Assembly: GCA_019648995.1 (NCBI GenBank)
Contig: BLXT01006176.1
Coordinates: forward strand, 1-27,298
DNA length: 27,298 nucleotides
DNA from: Plakobranchus ocellatus
Lineage: Eukaryota; Mollusca; Gastropoda; Plakobranchidae
Direction: 5' to 3'
The notes under the pieces are model-generated. The model made no database searches. It was not told where the DNA came from and saw only the letters and a program-made list of their open reading frames with translations. Each line of letters starts with the position of its first letter. The stretch's first letter is position 1. Both the position numbers and the translations under genes were made by a program. Below are positions 1 to 9,380 of the stretch, one piece after another.

Positions 1-1490
1 AAACCAATAGGTACAATGTCAAGATCAATTGAGGAAGACTAGTTTGAGATTAGTGGCTTGAATGTGCGGTTGCTGCAGTGTCTATAAAATCCCAAAACAC
101 AAGCACATATACAAACGCACACGCAAAAGAAACTCAACACGCTCCTCTCTTAAAAAAAAAACAAAACAAAAAAAACCACTATGATACACACACACGCACA
201 TTATCGGAGCCTATGTTGGGCTTTCTAGATAGATATTTCAAGTGACTAAGGGTGCATCACTGCCTCGCATTCTAAATTAATTAGATAGAGTAAGCAAGCC
301 TTTGTCGCTTTGCAAATAGCAGAACCAATTTTGGATTTTTCTTTTTCGCTATTAGTGTGCAAAGTGACGAATGAGTCCTATCAGTTTGCGAAAAATGCAC
401 ATCGCCAAACTATTCCACAATGCATCGTGCACAATGGCGACTGATACATTCTTCAGTTTGTTTAAAAAAAAAAAATCTTGGACATGTCAAAGTTTGTCAT
501 ATTCGACATCTAAATATTCGAATATTTGTCAGTGCATACAAAAATTTCAGATGTTTTAGAGGAATAAAAATATTTCGATTAAAAAAAAAATCGAAAACGT
601 GTCGTATTCGCCACTTTGCAAAACACATGACGATTTGGGGCATTGAAAACCAAATAGTTCCTTTATGCGATTTGTGCCAACAACCTTGATAGTTAAAATG
701 ACTGACTTGACAGACTGTATCAAGTGCTGCAGCTTTTGAAATTTCAGTGGCTAGTGATAATATGTAAGAGCGCAAATCTAAGCACATTAGTTTAAGTCTT
801 ACAAAATACAACAACTTCAGTGACAATTTTGCAAAAGCATTACATTACTGCAATGAAGTATATATTCAATAATTGCAGTATTTTTTTTTAATACATCTTT
901 TTGCATATTATGTAAGTGCACAACCAGAAGGGTTGTTTCTGTTATCAACCCATGTGTTAGTTGTCATTTTTAACTTGCCATACGATAGAAAGGATTTTGC
1001 CTCTTCGGAGCGATGAAGATGAGAGATAGTGTCCGACTAGAAGTCCGACTTTGGTGCTTACCTGTGCAAAAAAAAAAAAAAGAATACAGGTACGTTACAT
1101 TGGACCTTGATAAATGGATATCCTTAAGGAAAACGTCGCTGACTTATCCGCATATTGGCACATTCATTTCTTTCCTTATTCCTTAAAAGAAAATCTATTT
1201 AGGATTTCACGTTACACGGATATGGTTTATTCATTCGTTATAATTTAATGATTGCATAAAAAAATGAATGGGAATAGTACAATATTTGATTTAATCTTCC
1301 CATTATCAGAAGAAAAAAAAAACAGATGACAGAATAATAATAGATGCAATACGCATGGAACTGTTTTATTTTTATTTCAAATATGAAAGCAATCATGTTT
1401 TTAAATGCAAACTGCTCCACTACAGTTCATATAACATATACAAACTTACACAAAGCCAGATGAATCTTCACAACCGTTGCAGCACTAAGA
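1..1490. other. Gene-free AT-rich DNA
   Basis: I see no supportable gene here. Short open frames on both strands have no recognisable domain and overlap each other. The stretch has many A homopolymers of 9-13 bases and a short CA-rich patch near 100-200. Two AT-rich palindromes near 512-596 are listed separately. Confidence 0.6.
512..596. repeat. Pair of AT-rich palindromes
   Basis: Two inverted repeats lie about 45 bp apart. Positions 512-527 read AAATATTCGAATATTT, a perfect 16-bp palindrome. Positions 573-596 have an 8-bp stem, TTTCGATT and AATCGAAA, around an eight-A loop. Both centre on TTCGA-type cores. They may simply reflect AT-rich sequence, and no regulatory role is claimed. Confidence 0.6.
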
Positions 1491-1494
1491 TCCT

Positions 1495-1625
1495 GAACCA
1501 GCACAGTAGGAAGACGTAAGAAACTTACATGTCCGAATAGGATTCGAACCCGCATCTTCGTTGGCACCCACCGCGTTGCCAGACGGAGGAACCAAGCATA
1601 CAAGCCACTCCCTCGTCTTCTGTCT
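1495..1625 (-). repeat. tRNA-derived SINE-like element or tRNA pseudogene
   Basis: Read on the minus strand, the stretch holds a good Pol III B box, GGGTTCGAATCC (1540-1551), and upstream of it an A-box-like TGGCTTGTATGCTTGG (1592-1607). This is the order and rough spacing of a tRNA promoter. The T-stem does not close after the B box, because the 3' half no longer pairs with the 5' half, so a working tRNA is unlikely. Sequence outside the two boxes does not match the other SINE family in this window, so it would be a second family or a lone tRNA pseudogene. The ends are estimated. Confidence 0.5.
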
Positions 1626-1949
1626 TATCTTGTCTGTTGCTAGGTCTAAGTGCGTGAATGTCTTCTTAATGTCTTTATTTTTATATTCCTCTCATTCATA
1701 CTGTTATCTCTTGTAGATCCTTAGATCTAGCAATTTGGTCTGGGCTTACTGTGTGGATAACCTTTCTAATACATATCAATTATCAGATTATCTCCAAACT
1801 ATAAATTTGTTATTACAATTGTTATAACAATAGCAATCTTGGAGTATTACGCTTGCTCACCATACTAGGAACTCAGCTTCAGATTCTTTTGCTGGGCAAA
1901 CTTGCAGCAGGTAGGAAATAATTGACGGCGGCATGTGTTCACAAACTGC
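1626..1949. other. Unassigned spacer
   Basis: AT-rich DNA between two SINE-like copies. I recognise no gene or regulatory structure. Confidence 0.5.
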
Positions 1950-2063
1950 CTTTGCTGTCCACATCAGGGCGTCGAGTGGGGGCGAAGGGGGTTAGAACCC
2001 GCGAAACAAGGTTCACTGCAGATCTCAGGGCGGACTCACTAGCCGTTGTGCCATCGACGCCCC
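1950..2063 (-). repeat. tRNA-derived SINE, copy 1
   Basis: This is a minus-strand member of the SINE family also seen near 9.3, 10.1 and 15.1 kb. From the right end, the head reads GGGGCGTCGATGGCAC. The A box TGGCACAACGG lies at 2043-2053 and the B-box-like GGTTCTAACC at 1990-1999. The segment between the boxes carries the family signature CCGCCCTGAGATCTGCAG. Downstream of the B box it shows CGACGCCCTG and then ATGTGGAC, which resembles the tail of the 9.3-kb copy but is shorter, so this copy probably has an internal deletion. No clear target-site duplication was found. Confidence 0.7.
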
Positions 2064-2774
2064 GTGCAAATGCTTGAAGGACGGAGTCAAAAATATACTC
2101 TCTACTACCAAATTTGAAGCCCTTATAAAGAAAACAAAGTTTTATGAAAAAATAAAAAATAAAGCAGACATATCAGTCACTGCTAATGCAATCAGCAGAA
2201 TACCTCCAATCCTGTTTTTGTCTAAAGAACCTTCAAGTTTTCATTCCAATTCTATTCCAGTTTAGATTTACATTCTATATTTAATTTCACCTAGATCTGA
2301 TTATCAATTTATTTTTATCTAAATGGCGATTAAAAATGATATTCCCATTTTTTAAAGAAATAAATTAAACATAACATGCTCCAGAATATCATGGCACTTG
2401 GGGTTTTGTACTTTGTAAATGCAAACAAATGAAATAATTTAGTCTCCTATATAATAATTGCTTCACTGTGTCCATGCAGCACCAAATGGGCATGCTGGAA
2501 ACAAAACATAGGCCTCGCTTTACTGTGTATGATGATTAGAAGTCTGGTTGGTTTACAAGATGTGCATCCTTAAGTCATCTGAATGTTGTCCTCCGGAAGA
2601 TCATTAGTATCTTTTTATTTTTAAAAAAAAAAAATATTTCACAGATGTAGAGAGTGCATATTCTGGTATGGAATCAGAACGCTTATTACCAAAATCGACG
2701 ATTTAGTATTGAGTCGGTCTTTTTGATTTGATGAATACAAAAAAGGTCTCCAAAAAAGATTATGCACTGGACCG
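2064..2774. other. Gene-free spacer
   Basis: The stretch contains a 63-codon plus-strand open frame from 2074, rich in K, S and I and with no recognisable domain. I do not support it as a gene. The rest is AT-rich with poly-A runs. Confidence 0.5.
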
Positions 2775-3120
2775 TCAGTCTTCCTCTACCACGATCCACT
2801 GCCGGGTCAGCCACTGACACGATTCACTGCCGGGTCAGTCTTCCACTGACACGATGCTCTTCCGCGGTCAGTCTTCCACTGTCACGATCCACTGCCAGCT
2901 CAGTCGTCCACTGTCACGATCCACTGCCAGCTCAGTCTTCCATTGTGACGATGCTCTTCCGCGGTCAGTCTTCCACTGTCACGATGCACTGATCGATCAG
3001 TCTTCCATTGTCACGATGCACTGCTCGGTCAGTCTTCCACTGTCACGATGCACTGCTCGGTCAGTCTTCCACCGCCACGATTCCTGCCTGTCAGTTCTCT
3101 ATTGTCACGATGCACTGTTG
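2775..3120 (+). repeat. ~32-bp minisatellite, about 11 units
   Basis: Tandem units of 28-33 bp each begin TCAGTCTTCCA and contain a TGNCACGAT core. At least two end types occur: most units finish with a variant of CACTGC followed by CGGG, CAGC or TCGG, and two finish GCTCTTCCGCGG. The two most regular neighbours, just after 3000, are nearly identical, while units toward both edges are more diverged. A unit of about 32 bp is not a multiple of three, so the overlapping open frames of 76 and 89 codons are by-products of the repeat and not evidence of a protein. The last six bases of a partial unit appear to precede 2775. Confidence 0.9.
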
Positions 3121-4139
3121 TGATCGAGTAAAGGAAACAATCAAACCAACTATTTTCATTTATAAACAACATTTAACACATGCCCAAGGATTTTAGCATT
3201 AAACTTGCAATTTAAGAAAAGCATTATGTTGAAGAAATGATGATGTATATTACAGTCTTTGATTAAAAAAAAATAACCTTAGATCCCACCAATCCCGAAC
3301 TGCTAGTTAACGCGACTGAAGCTTTTTGACGACCGATAGCTTTTAACATTGAATTATGAATATTTACTTTCATAAAGAAAATTAAAGAAAAATTTCAGAG
3401 TTAATAATAATTTGATTTAGTTTCAAACCGGGACATGTCGTGAGTCTTTATTATAATGGTGTATATATTTTAAACAAAGGAGACACTATCTGACAAAGGT
3501 TAGCGGTAAAGAGCATTATTTTGAGCTATATATAACTATTTAAGATTCGTGTAACCTTCAACTTCTACATATGTACTATGACTTTAGTTTACATACTCAC
3601 CTTTCTGACCTTTTCTTTTCAGGATTAGAATTCTTAAATCTGACAGCTTTTAGATGGAAAGTCAAAAAAATTCAAACGGTCTTAGGATTGATTCATCATG
3701 AATCAATGAAAGATTCATTGCACCTTTCGTTTCTGAAAGAGAGTTGGAAAACTGAACTATATACGTACGGTCAATATACCCTGAATAGGTCAAAGTGCAT
3801 TTGACTAGTGATGTTTTAATCATTTGTTATTCAAAGATGACGATAGATCCGTATCTAAACGACAATAGATGTATATAGATTTAAGGTTCAAAGTGTTTTA
3901 TTTGAAAAAAAAATCTCTACAACAATGAACATAGCCTACTGTGGGAATCAATTTGGAGATCTTATTACATATCCTTCTTAATAAGTCTAGATACTTCATT
4001 TCATCACTAAGTGTTAACGAGAAAATCTCTACACCTACACATTTAATAAGAAATTTCTGCCTTTGTCGCTGCAAACATTTAAGACAATTTTGCGTTATAA
4101 TTTTGCGTAAATATCAATTTTCTTTATCGTTCCCAAATG
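3121..4139. other. Gene-free AT-rich DNA
   Basis: I find no recognisable gene. A pyrimidine tract ending TTTTCTTTTCAG near 3624 resembles a splice acceptor and is followed by a 60-codon open stretch, but that stretch has no recognised domain or partner exon. A 19-bp palindrome, TTGATTCATCATGAATCAA, sits at 3688-3706. Confidence 0.5.
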
Positions 4140-4441
4140 CCACCAAATGGCATCATTACAATCACCACAATCATAACCCCATACCACCATCACCGATACG
4201 ATTAACATTAGCATCAAGATAACCTTATCACCACTACTACCGCCAATACTACCACCATCAATCACCCACATAACTCCACCACCAATACCATAATTACAAC
4301 TACCATTAACATTACCATCATAACCGCCATCACCGCCAACCCACCTCTATCAGCATGACCATTATTACAACAAACTTTACCTCCACCACCACGACTACTT
4401 CCAAGATCGTCAATACTGCTATCTCCACCACCTTCACTCTA
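4140..4441 (+). repeat. Decayed CAC/ATC/ACC-rich triplet tract
   Basis: About 300 bases are dominated by imperfect CAC, ACC, CAT and ATC triplets, with almost no perfect run longer than a few units. It looks like an old, eroded trinucleotide array. The purine-rich equivalent at 16.5-16.9 kb is of the same type on the other strand. Confidence 0.75.
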
Positions 4442-4559
4442 ACGTTTCCCTAACTAGTACTAGTATTCACGTGCACTAGTATTCACAACAGAAAGTGGAA
4501 CCAAATCCCAGTGTAAAAGTGCCGCTAGCATGGATACTTAGAGGAAGAGCTTACTGGAT

Positions 4560-4965
4560 GACTGTGATGACTGGGAATTTTCAGTCGATCTCCCCGAATG
4601 GAACTTATATCCAAAGTCATCCAAGATACAGGAATAGGGCCTGACATCGTATAGCATTCAAGTGCTATTCGACAAATCATCATGGTCGAACTCACAGTAC
4701 CATACGAGGGTAGAATGGAAGAGCCAAATAGATATAAAAGAGAAAAATACAAGGACTTCAGCAAGGAGATGGAAAAAGCTGGATACAAATTCCAGATATT
4801 GCTTATATAGGTTGGCGCTAGAGGGTTTCTTCGAACATCAGCCTCAACCTTTTGAGAAAACTCTATCGATGGCCGGAGAATAACCAAAGCTCTAAAAGCA
4901 CTAGCTGAAACTGCCGAAAATAGTTAGATAGATCTAGGTTAAAAGGAATGAACAGTTACTTAATG
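4560..4965 (+). pseudogene. 3' end of a retroelement (LINE-like) reading frame, broken
   Basis: Across two plus-strand frames I read DWEFSVDLPEWN (from 4569), then KVIQDTGIGPDIV (4613-4651), then IIMVELTVPYEGRMEE, KREKYKDF, an AGYKFQ segment and VGARGF, and finally KALKALAETAENS (4886-4924). This order (PDIV, ELTVP, EE, KYxxL, EVGxRGF, LAETAENS) is one I know from the C-terminal part of reverse-transcriptase proteins of metazoan non-LTR-like elements. The D, ExT and later E pattern could be a PD-(D/E)XK-type nuclease fold, which is inference. In-frame stops occur at 4652 and 4808; the second replaces the expected E before VGARGF. There is also a frame change near 4612. No RT core precedes it, so the copy is 5' truncated. 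The 120-codon minus-strand open frame here is its shadow. Confidence 0.55.
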
Positions 4966-6563
4966 AGAAATAAGTCTCCACCAACTATCTAAATCATCCT
5001 CTTTAGAGCGTTTAGAAAAGTCGTCACAGTTCCAAAAGAAAAGGTTACGGGTTCAAAAACCCAAAAAAGCTGGGGCTCGAAGGAAAAAAGGAAGCAGAGG
5101 GACATCTAAAAGTCATGGCCTTAGTGTGGCCCGGACCCCTTAGAGTGTCAAAAAATTCAGGGCCGAGACACAGCTCAAGACTCTAAAGAAAGTCTTTATA
5201 TTGCAGTGGCTTCTTTATTAATAAGTCATTGTCAATCAATACAGCCCCTGAAGGCGCCCAGTCGTGAAAGATATGGAAGCCCAGTCATATGCCATGGATA
5301 CCCATGAGCTAAATTTCCAGCAAAATGCGTTGGACCTCTACCGGCATTGGTCCAATCTCTTTTTAATATAAGGGAAAAAAATGGTTATTGTGCAGCAGAG
5401 TTTAGTGCTGCTCCGCTGTTTAGGTGTAATTGAGTGGCCAAAAAGGTATGTTGATGAGCAAAAGCCATTTTCACGGGTCTGTTACTATCTCGACCCCTGG
5501 ATTCACACATCTTACGGAAACACGGCGCCTCTCTCTTGTTTCCTATACTGGAGATTGATTGACTATTGGTATATCCAGTCCGCCATTTATTGGTGATCTC
5601 AGGTTTCTGTTCATTTTCTCTCATAGACTATTGTTCATTAGTTCCTCAAGCAAATTAAAAATCCATTAAAAATCTAACCGAATATATGAGAAAAACAAAA
5701 CAAAAAGCAAGCTGTACAAAGCCTCGGGTATTTCTATAGACACCGAGTTCTTTTAAGTAATCCCCTATGTGAGAGGAACTGGTCTTTCGGAAAAGACTGT
5801 ACATGTCAGTCACAATGAATTATTTACTCCTGGTGGCCTGAAAGTATGAGCATTCAATTAAATTATGCCGGAAGAGACTTTCGAAAGTATAGCAAAAAGG
5901 GCAATACTTAAGGGAAATGGGCAACAAAAAGTAGTTCAGCAGAAGGAGAAGCAGATAAAACGATAGTGCATACCACGAAGTAGAGATGAAAGACCATGCA
6001 AGATAGAAATAGAGATGTCCACGAAATGAAACTAAGAGAATCGTGTAATATATGAAAAATATACCAATTTGGAGACTCGGATAAGGTAAAGAAATAGATC
6101 GATTGATTCAATGATTGGAAGATCGCAATCATAAAGGACCAAAGGAGAGGAATAGGGATATAAAGTTATGAAAAAAGATGGCCAGACAGAGAGCAAGGAT
6201 GCACAGTTTAACAGACAAAGTAAAACACTCAGTAAAAAGCAGACCAAAATGAACAGAACCGACATAACCGAACACGGCTTCCCTTTGGATTTCACAACTT
6301 AAGAATTGTAAAAACCCAGGTGATTTTGTTGATATACCGCATTCAGTTTGAGATCTTTGATAACGTCCTACTTTCATTAAAAAAAAAAATACTGCAACTG
6401 GTGCAGTAGCATACGCGGAGACCCCGTCACCCGCGTCTTCTTCCAAAAACTAAGATGGTATGTGTAACCACTGCTTTAAATTTAGTAAACCCTGAAATTA
6501 TTTTACGGTTTACCAAACTTAACGCAATGATTGAGCATACCACCTTGTTTGGAAGGCACAAAG
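4966..6563. other. Unassigned DNA, possible repeat tail
   Basis: I recognise no gene. The first few hundred bases follow the broken retroelement frame and may be its untranslated tail, but nothing defines an end. Several short open frames at 5381-5624 and 5908-6446, on both strands, carry no domain I know. The phrase GCACGGCTTCCCT (or a close form) occurs near 6275 and again near 6671. Both are followed within 70 bases by GATATACCG, which hints at a small dispersed repeat. Confidence 0.4.
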
Positions 6564-6644
6564 ATCTCAACTTGTGAGATTATGCTCAGTCTTCGAATTC
6601 AGTCTGCTGTAAACATCTGTAGGCAGACAAAATTCAGACTGAGC
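6564..6644. repeat. Imperfect inverted repeats (hairpins)
   Basis: The larger hairpin spans 6584-6644. Its arms begin GCTCAGTCT and end AGACTGAGC, and continue inward through GAATT/AATTC and GTCTGC/GCAGAC with small bulges. They enclose a loop of about 14 bases. A smaller one at 6564-6580 pairs ATCTCA with TGAGAT. Together they could be the remains of a MITE or any inverted repeat. No target duplication was seen. Confidence 0.65.
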
Positions 6645-6756
6645 GACAACTATAAACTGTGTGGGTTGGTGCACGGCTTCCCTCTGACAGCTCCAGTGGT
6701 GATGGATATACCGTGAGTAGCAGCAACACTGATAAAGCAAAGAGGAAGCAGGGCAT

Positions 6757-6947
6757 ATGAAAAAAAAATAGATGAAAACGAAAATTATCAACCGAGGAAG
6801 AGAGTGAAGAATGAAAAAGAAAAGGAGTGAAAAAGGAATACAAAAAGGATAGAAAAAAAAAAGATAAAAATTAAAACTATCAACCGAGCAAGGGAGTGAA
6901 GAATGAAAAAGGAATGGAATGAAAAAGATAAAAAAAAGGAAAGACAA
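6757..6947 (+). repeat. Tandem duplication, ~92-bp unit, two copies
   Basis: The phrase TATCAACCGAG starts in equivalent places near 6786 and 6878, 92 bases apart. Both copies continue with a GGGAGTGAAGAATGAAAAAG-like purine-rich segment and are preceded by an A-rich run ending in AGAT. Divergence is modest, mostly in the A-rich parts. The minus-strand F/L-rich open frames across it are composition artefacts. Confidence 0.8.
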
Positions 6948-7849
6948 GTAAATAGTTATATGGAAATCTCATCAGATATGACACGGTGGAGAAGTACTTA
7001 CAACAACAAAAAGAAAGAAAAAATATTGAATGATATATAATATTATAAAGGTACATGTACTTTAAATATAATTCTCACATCAGTGAAGGAGCAGCAACAC
7101 TTAAAAAAAAAAGTCAAGGACGCACAAAATGAACAAATATGAAAGAATCATCACCAGAAGAGAAAACGAAGACAGTACATTGAACAAAACACCAGCATGG
7201 ATGAGATGGAAAGGAAAGTTAATTTTAAAAAAATCTTGGCCTAGATTGTTTGGCTGATTGAATGTCTCAGCCCATGAATGTTAAAGGTGCGCGGCTCACC
7301 ACTATCGCTGCAGGCGTCGTCTGTTGGAATTTTCCGATTTTTTTTCAAACAAAAAACAACCCTCCCCTCGTCTCCCAGAAACAACTTTCCTCGACCCCTT
7401 ACCCTTCCTTAATCACCCAGTTACCTTTCCAAAAGTTCCGCAAGAAAAAAACAAAGGTTTCCACTTATTTAGGAGTGTGGTGTCGTGTGTGCGTATGCGT
7501 GAAGCAAGGCCTGATCCAGTGGTTCCGGAAACCCTCCCCTGCAACAGATATGTACCTGCGGATGTTGATTGATATGTACTATTTTAGTGCCAGGAGAGGT
7601 CACATTTTCACTCTCAAAATGCAAAAAATTTGCCAGCGTCATGGGAGCCAGCTCCTGAACCCCCCCACCCAATTGGATGAGGACCCCCACCCCACATGGA
7701 ACCCCTCTCATCTGAAGTTCTTGACGGCCCTGGTGTGAAGTGCCATCTCTTGTGGGTCGACGTGACATTGACCTCTATCAGTCACTGTTGGCACTGGGAC
7801 ATTCTGTCAGTGCTTTTTTTTTTCTTTTTTTGTTCATGCATTGATGTTT
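6948..7849. other. Unassigned DNA with a C-rich segment
   Basis: 7262-7738 is open on the plus strand for 158 codons, and 7469-7768 is open on the minus strand, but neither translation shows a domain or compositional bias typical of a protein. 7500-7790 is more GC-rich than its surroundings and has runs of C (CCCCCCCACCC, CCCCCACCCC). It may be a copy of a dispersed repeat I cannot name. 7340-7460 is pyrimidine-rich. Confidence 0.4.
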
Positions 7850-8095
7850 TCTTTCCACGTTAACGCCGTCTTCCTCTTGCTCTCTTCTTCCAACGTAACC
7901 AGATAGTATCCAATGTTGTTCACTCTCATGTCGGATTGCCTGTCCAAATACTATTTCTGTCTGCTCGATGCAGCTAGCACGGCTGGTTTGACATGTTGCT
8001 GTTTACATAATTTGTCGTAGTTTGTCGTTTTCTGGGTCTATTTTTTTGGCCATTCTTTTAAAATCCACATTTCGAATGATATTTTCTTTTTTTAG
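7850..8095 (-). pseudogene. LINE (non-LTR) C-terminal fragment, minus strand
   Basis: On the minus strand, from about 8090 downwards, the translation gives SFEMWIL followed, after a one-base frame change, by KRMAKKIDPENDK. Further on it gives IVFGQAIRHESEQHWILSGY and GRREQEEDG. This is the order EMWxxxRM, then a GHxMRHExxE-like block, then TGxxxGRRxxGR, found at the C-terminus of many LINE ORF2 proteins. It has several frame changes and at least one stop, and no RT core is recognisable to its right. It points away from the plus-strand LINE starting near 8.3 kb, so the two are separate insertions or an inversion. Confidence 0.4.
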
Positions 8096-9088
8096 GACTT
8101 GGAGAATGTCCACTTTTCACAAACATACAAAAGAAAAACATGTTACTAAACTGTGTCGGAGGGCAACTGAGATGTTTCTTCATATTATTATTGACTTTAT
8201 TTTTATGAATCTTGATTTTTACATGCCAATTCGTTTTTGTGTGTTTTTTTTTTTATCTTTCCCACTCTGTCCATCTTCTGCATTTGCCTGTCGCAGGTTG
8301 TTCAATTTGTGTGGAATTAAGAAGAAGAACTATCCCAAGCTGGATTCAGACCCTATAGTGAAAGAAAAGATCAAACCTCAGAACCCTCATGCTTTCAATC
8401 AGCGATTTAGATCTATATCAACTATTCAAAAGCCTTTGACTGCGTGTGAAACACATAAATATTGGAAATACCTAATGAAGTGAATGCTCGCTATAAAATC
8501 ACAACTTTGATCGCAGACCTATATATAGAAATCAAGAAGCTACTCTGTTGTACGACAAGGATGCAAACTGTCGCACACATTATTCAACCTCTATATTGAG
8601 TATATCATGAGACAAGTGGAGTCAAAAACCCAAAATTATAAAGCAATGAATATAAGTGGGAAAGGAAAATATGAATTGTGATGCCCAGATGATACAATTC
8701 TTATATCAAAGACGCTCAACGGACTGAATACTATAATTCAAACCGTTAAGGAAAAAAACGAAAAAAAAACGGACTCAATCTCACTACTAGCAAAATAAAA
8801 AAAAAATTGGAAATAGAAGGTAAAAAACCAGATTCCGGAAAAATGTAAAAGTTCACGTATCATAGAAACAAAAATTAACTTCGATAATATTTGAGATGAA
8901 ATGTTATAGAAAGATATTAAGAATACAATGACAGATAAAGTAACCAACCAACCCGTGCTGAAATAATTGACATTTTACACCAGAACTTTTGAAAGGCAAA
9001 AACTTCAATACTTTGTAAATTTAAAAAGACACGCCTCATTTACAAAACTTGTTATGGTGGGCAGGTGTGAAGACAAAAGAGGTAGTGT

Positions 9089-9120
9089 TATTTTTGTATA
9101 TAGCCAGTCCACATCAAGGT
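9089..9120 (-). repeat. Short SINE 3'-tail fragment inside the LINE
   Basis: TATAGCCAGTCCACATCAAG (from 9099), with T-rich sequence before it, closely matches the tail of the SINE copy 130 bases downstream (ATAGAGCCAGTCCACAACAA). It splits the LINE reading between CEDKRG and GRKTEKR. An AGGT occurs on each side, which could be a 4-bp target duplication. Removing the insert and one AGGT joins the LINE reading in frame. This may be a severely 5'-truncated SINE insertion. Confidence 0.5.
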
Positions 9121-9208
9121 CGAAAGACAGAGAAAAGACTAAGAACTATTGTGACGCAGTCTGGAAGACTAGCGTCCAACAGAAGTGACTTTCGAAAAGC
9201 AATGAGGG

Positions 9209-9380
9209 TTTTTTTGTTTTTTTTTATAGAGCCAGTCCACAACAAGGTAATGTCAGGCTTACAGGCCTTGCATCAGGCCAGGGCGCTGGTGGTGGGGCTC
9301 GAACCCGCAGCAGAAGGGTCCCTGAAGGGTCCCTGCAGATCTCAGGGCGGATTTACTATCCACTGTGCCACCGACGCCCC
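9209..9380 (-). repeat. tRNA-derived SINE, copy 2 (best preserved)
   Basis: The minus-strand SINE starts at 9380 with GGGGCGTCGGTGGCAC. Its A box is TGGCACAGTGG, its B box is GCGGGTTCGAGCC (near 9299), and it has a downstream tail and an A-rich 3' end (the T run at 9209-9226 on the plus strand). GGGCG near the head can still pair with CGCCC after the B box, like a tRNA acceptor stem. It is flanked by a diverged 13-bp target-site duplication, AAAGCAATGAGGG (9196-9208) and AAGGCAGTAAGGG (9381-9393), with 10 of 13 identical. It sits inside the last codons of the RTE-like LINE, so it is the younger insertion. An 11-bp unit is duplicated at 9313-9334. Confidence 0.85.

Noticed and set aside
2762-3196. 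Open frames of 62-89 codons with repeated HCHDAL-like peptides
   Set aside because: The repeat unit is not a multiple of three and two frames are open at once, so these follow from the minisatellite and not from coding constraint.
3571-3804. Possible exon after a good splice-acceptor-like tract
   Set aside because: It has no recognised domain, partner exon or donor site, and the palindrome inside it suggests non-coding DNA.
4525-4887. Minus-strand 120-codon frame
   Set aside because: It lies antisense to the recognisable retroelement motifs on the plus strand and shows no domain of its own.
5908-6947. Minus-strand frames rich in F, L and S resembling membrane proteins
   Set aside because: They mirror A- and G-rich plus-strand sequence, including a tandem duplication; the hydrophobicity is a composition effect.
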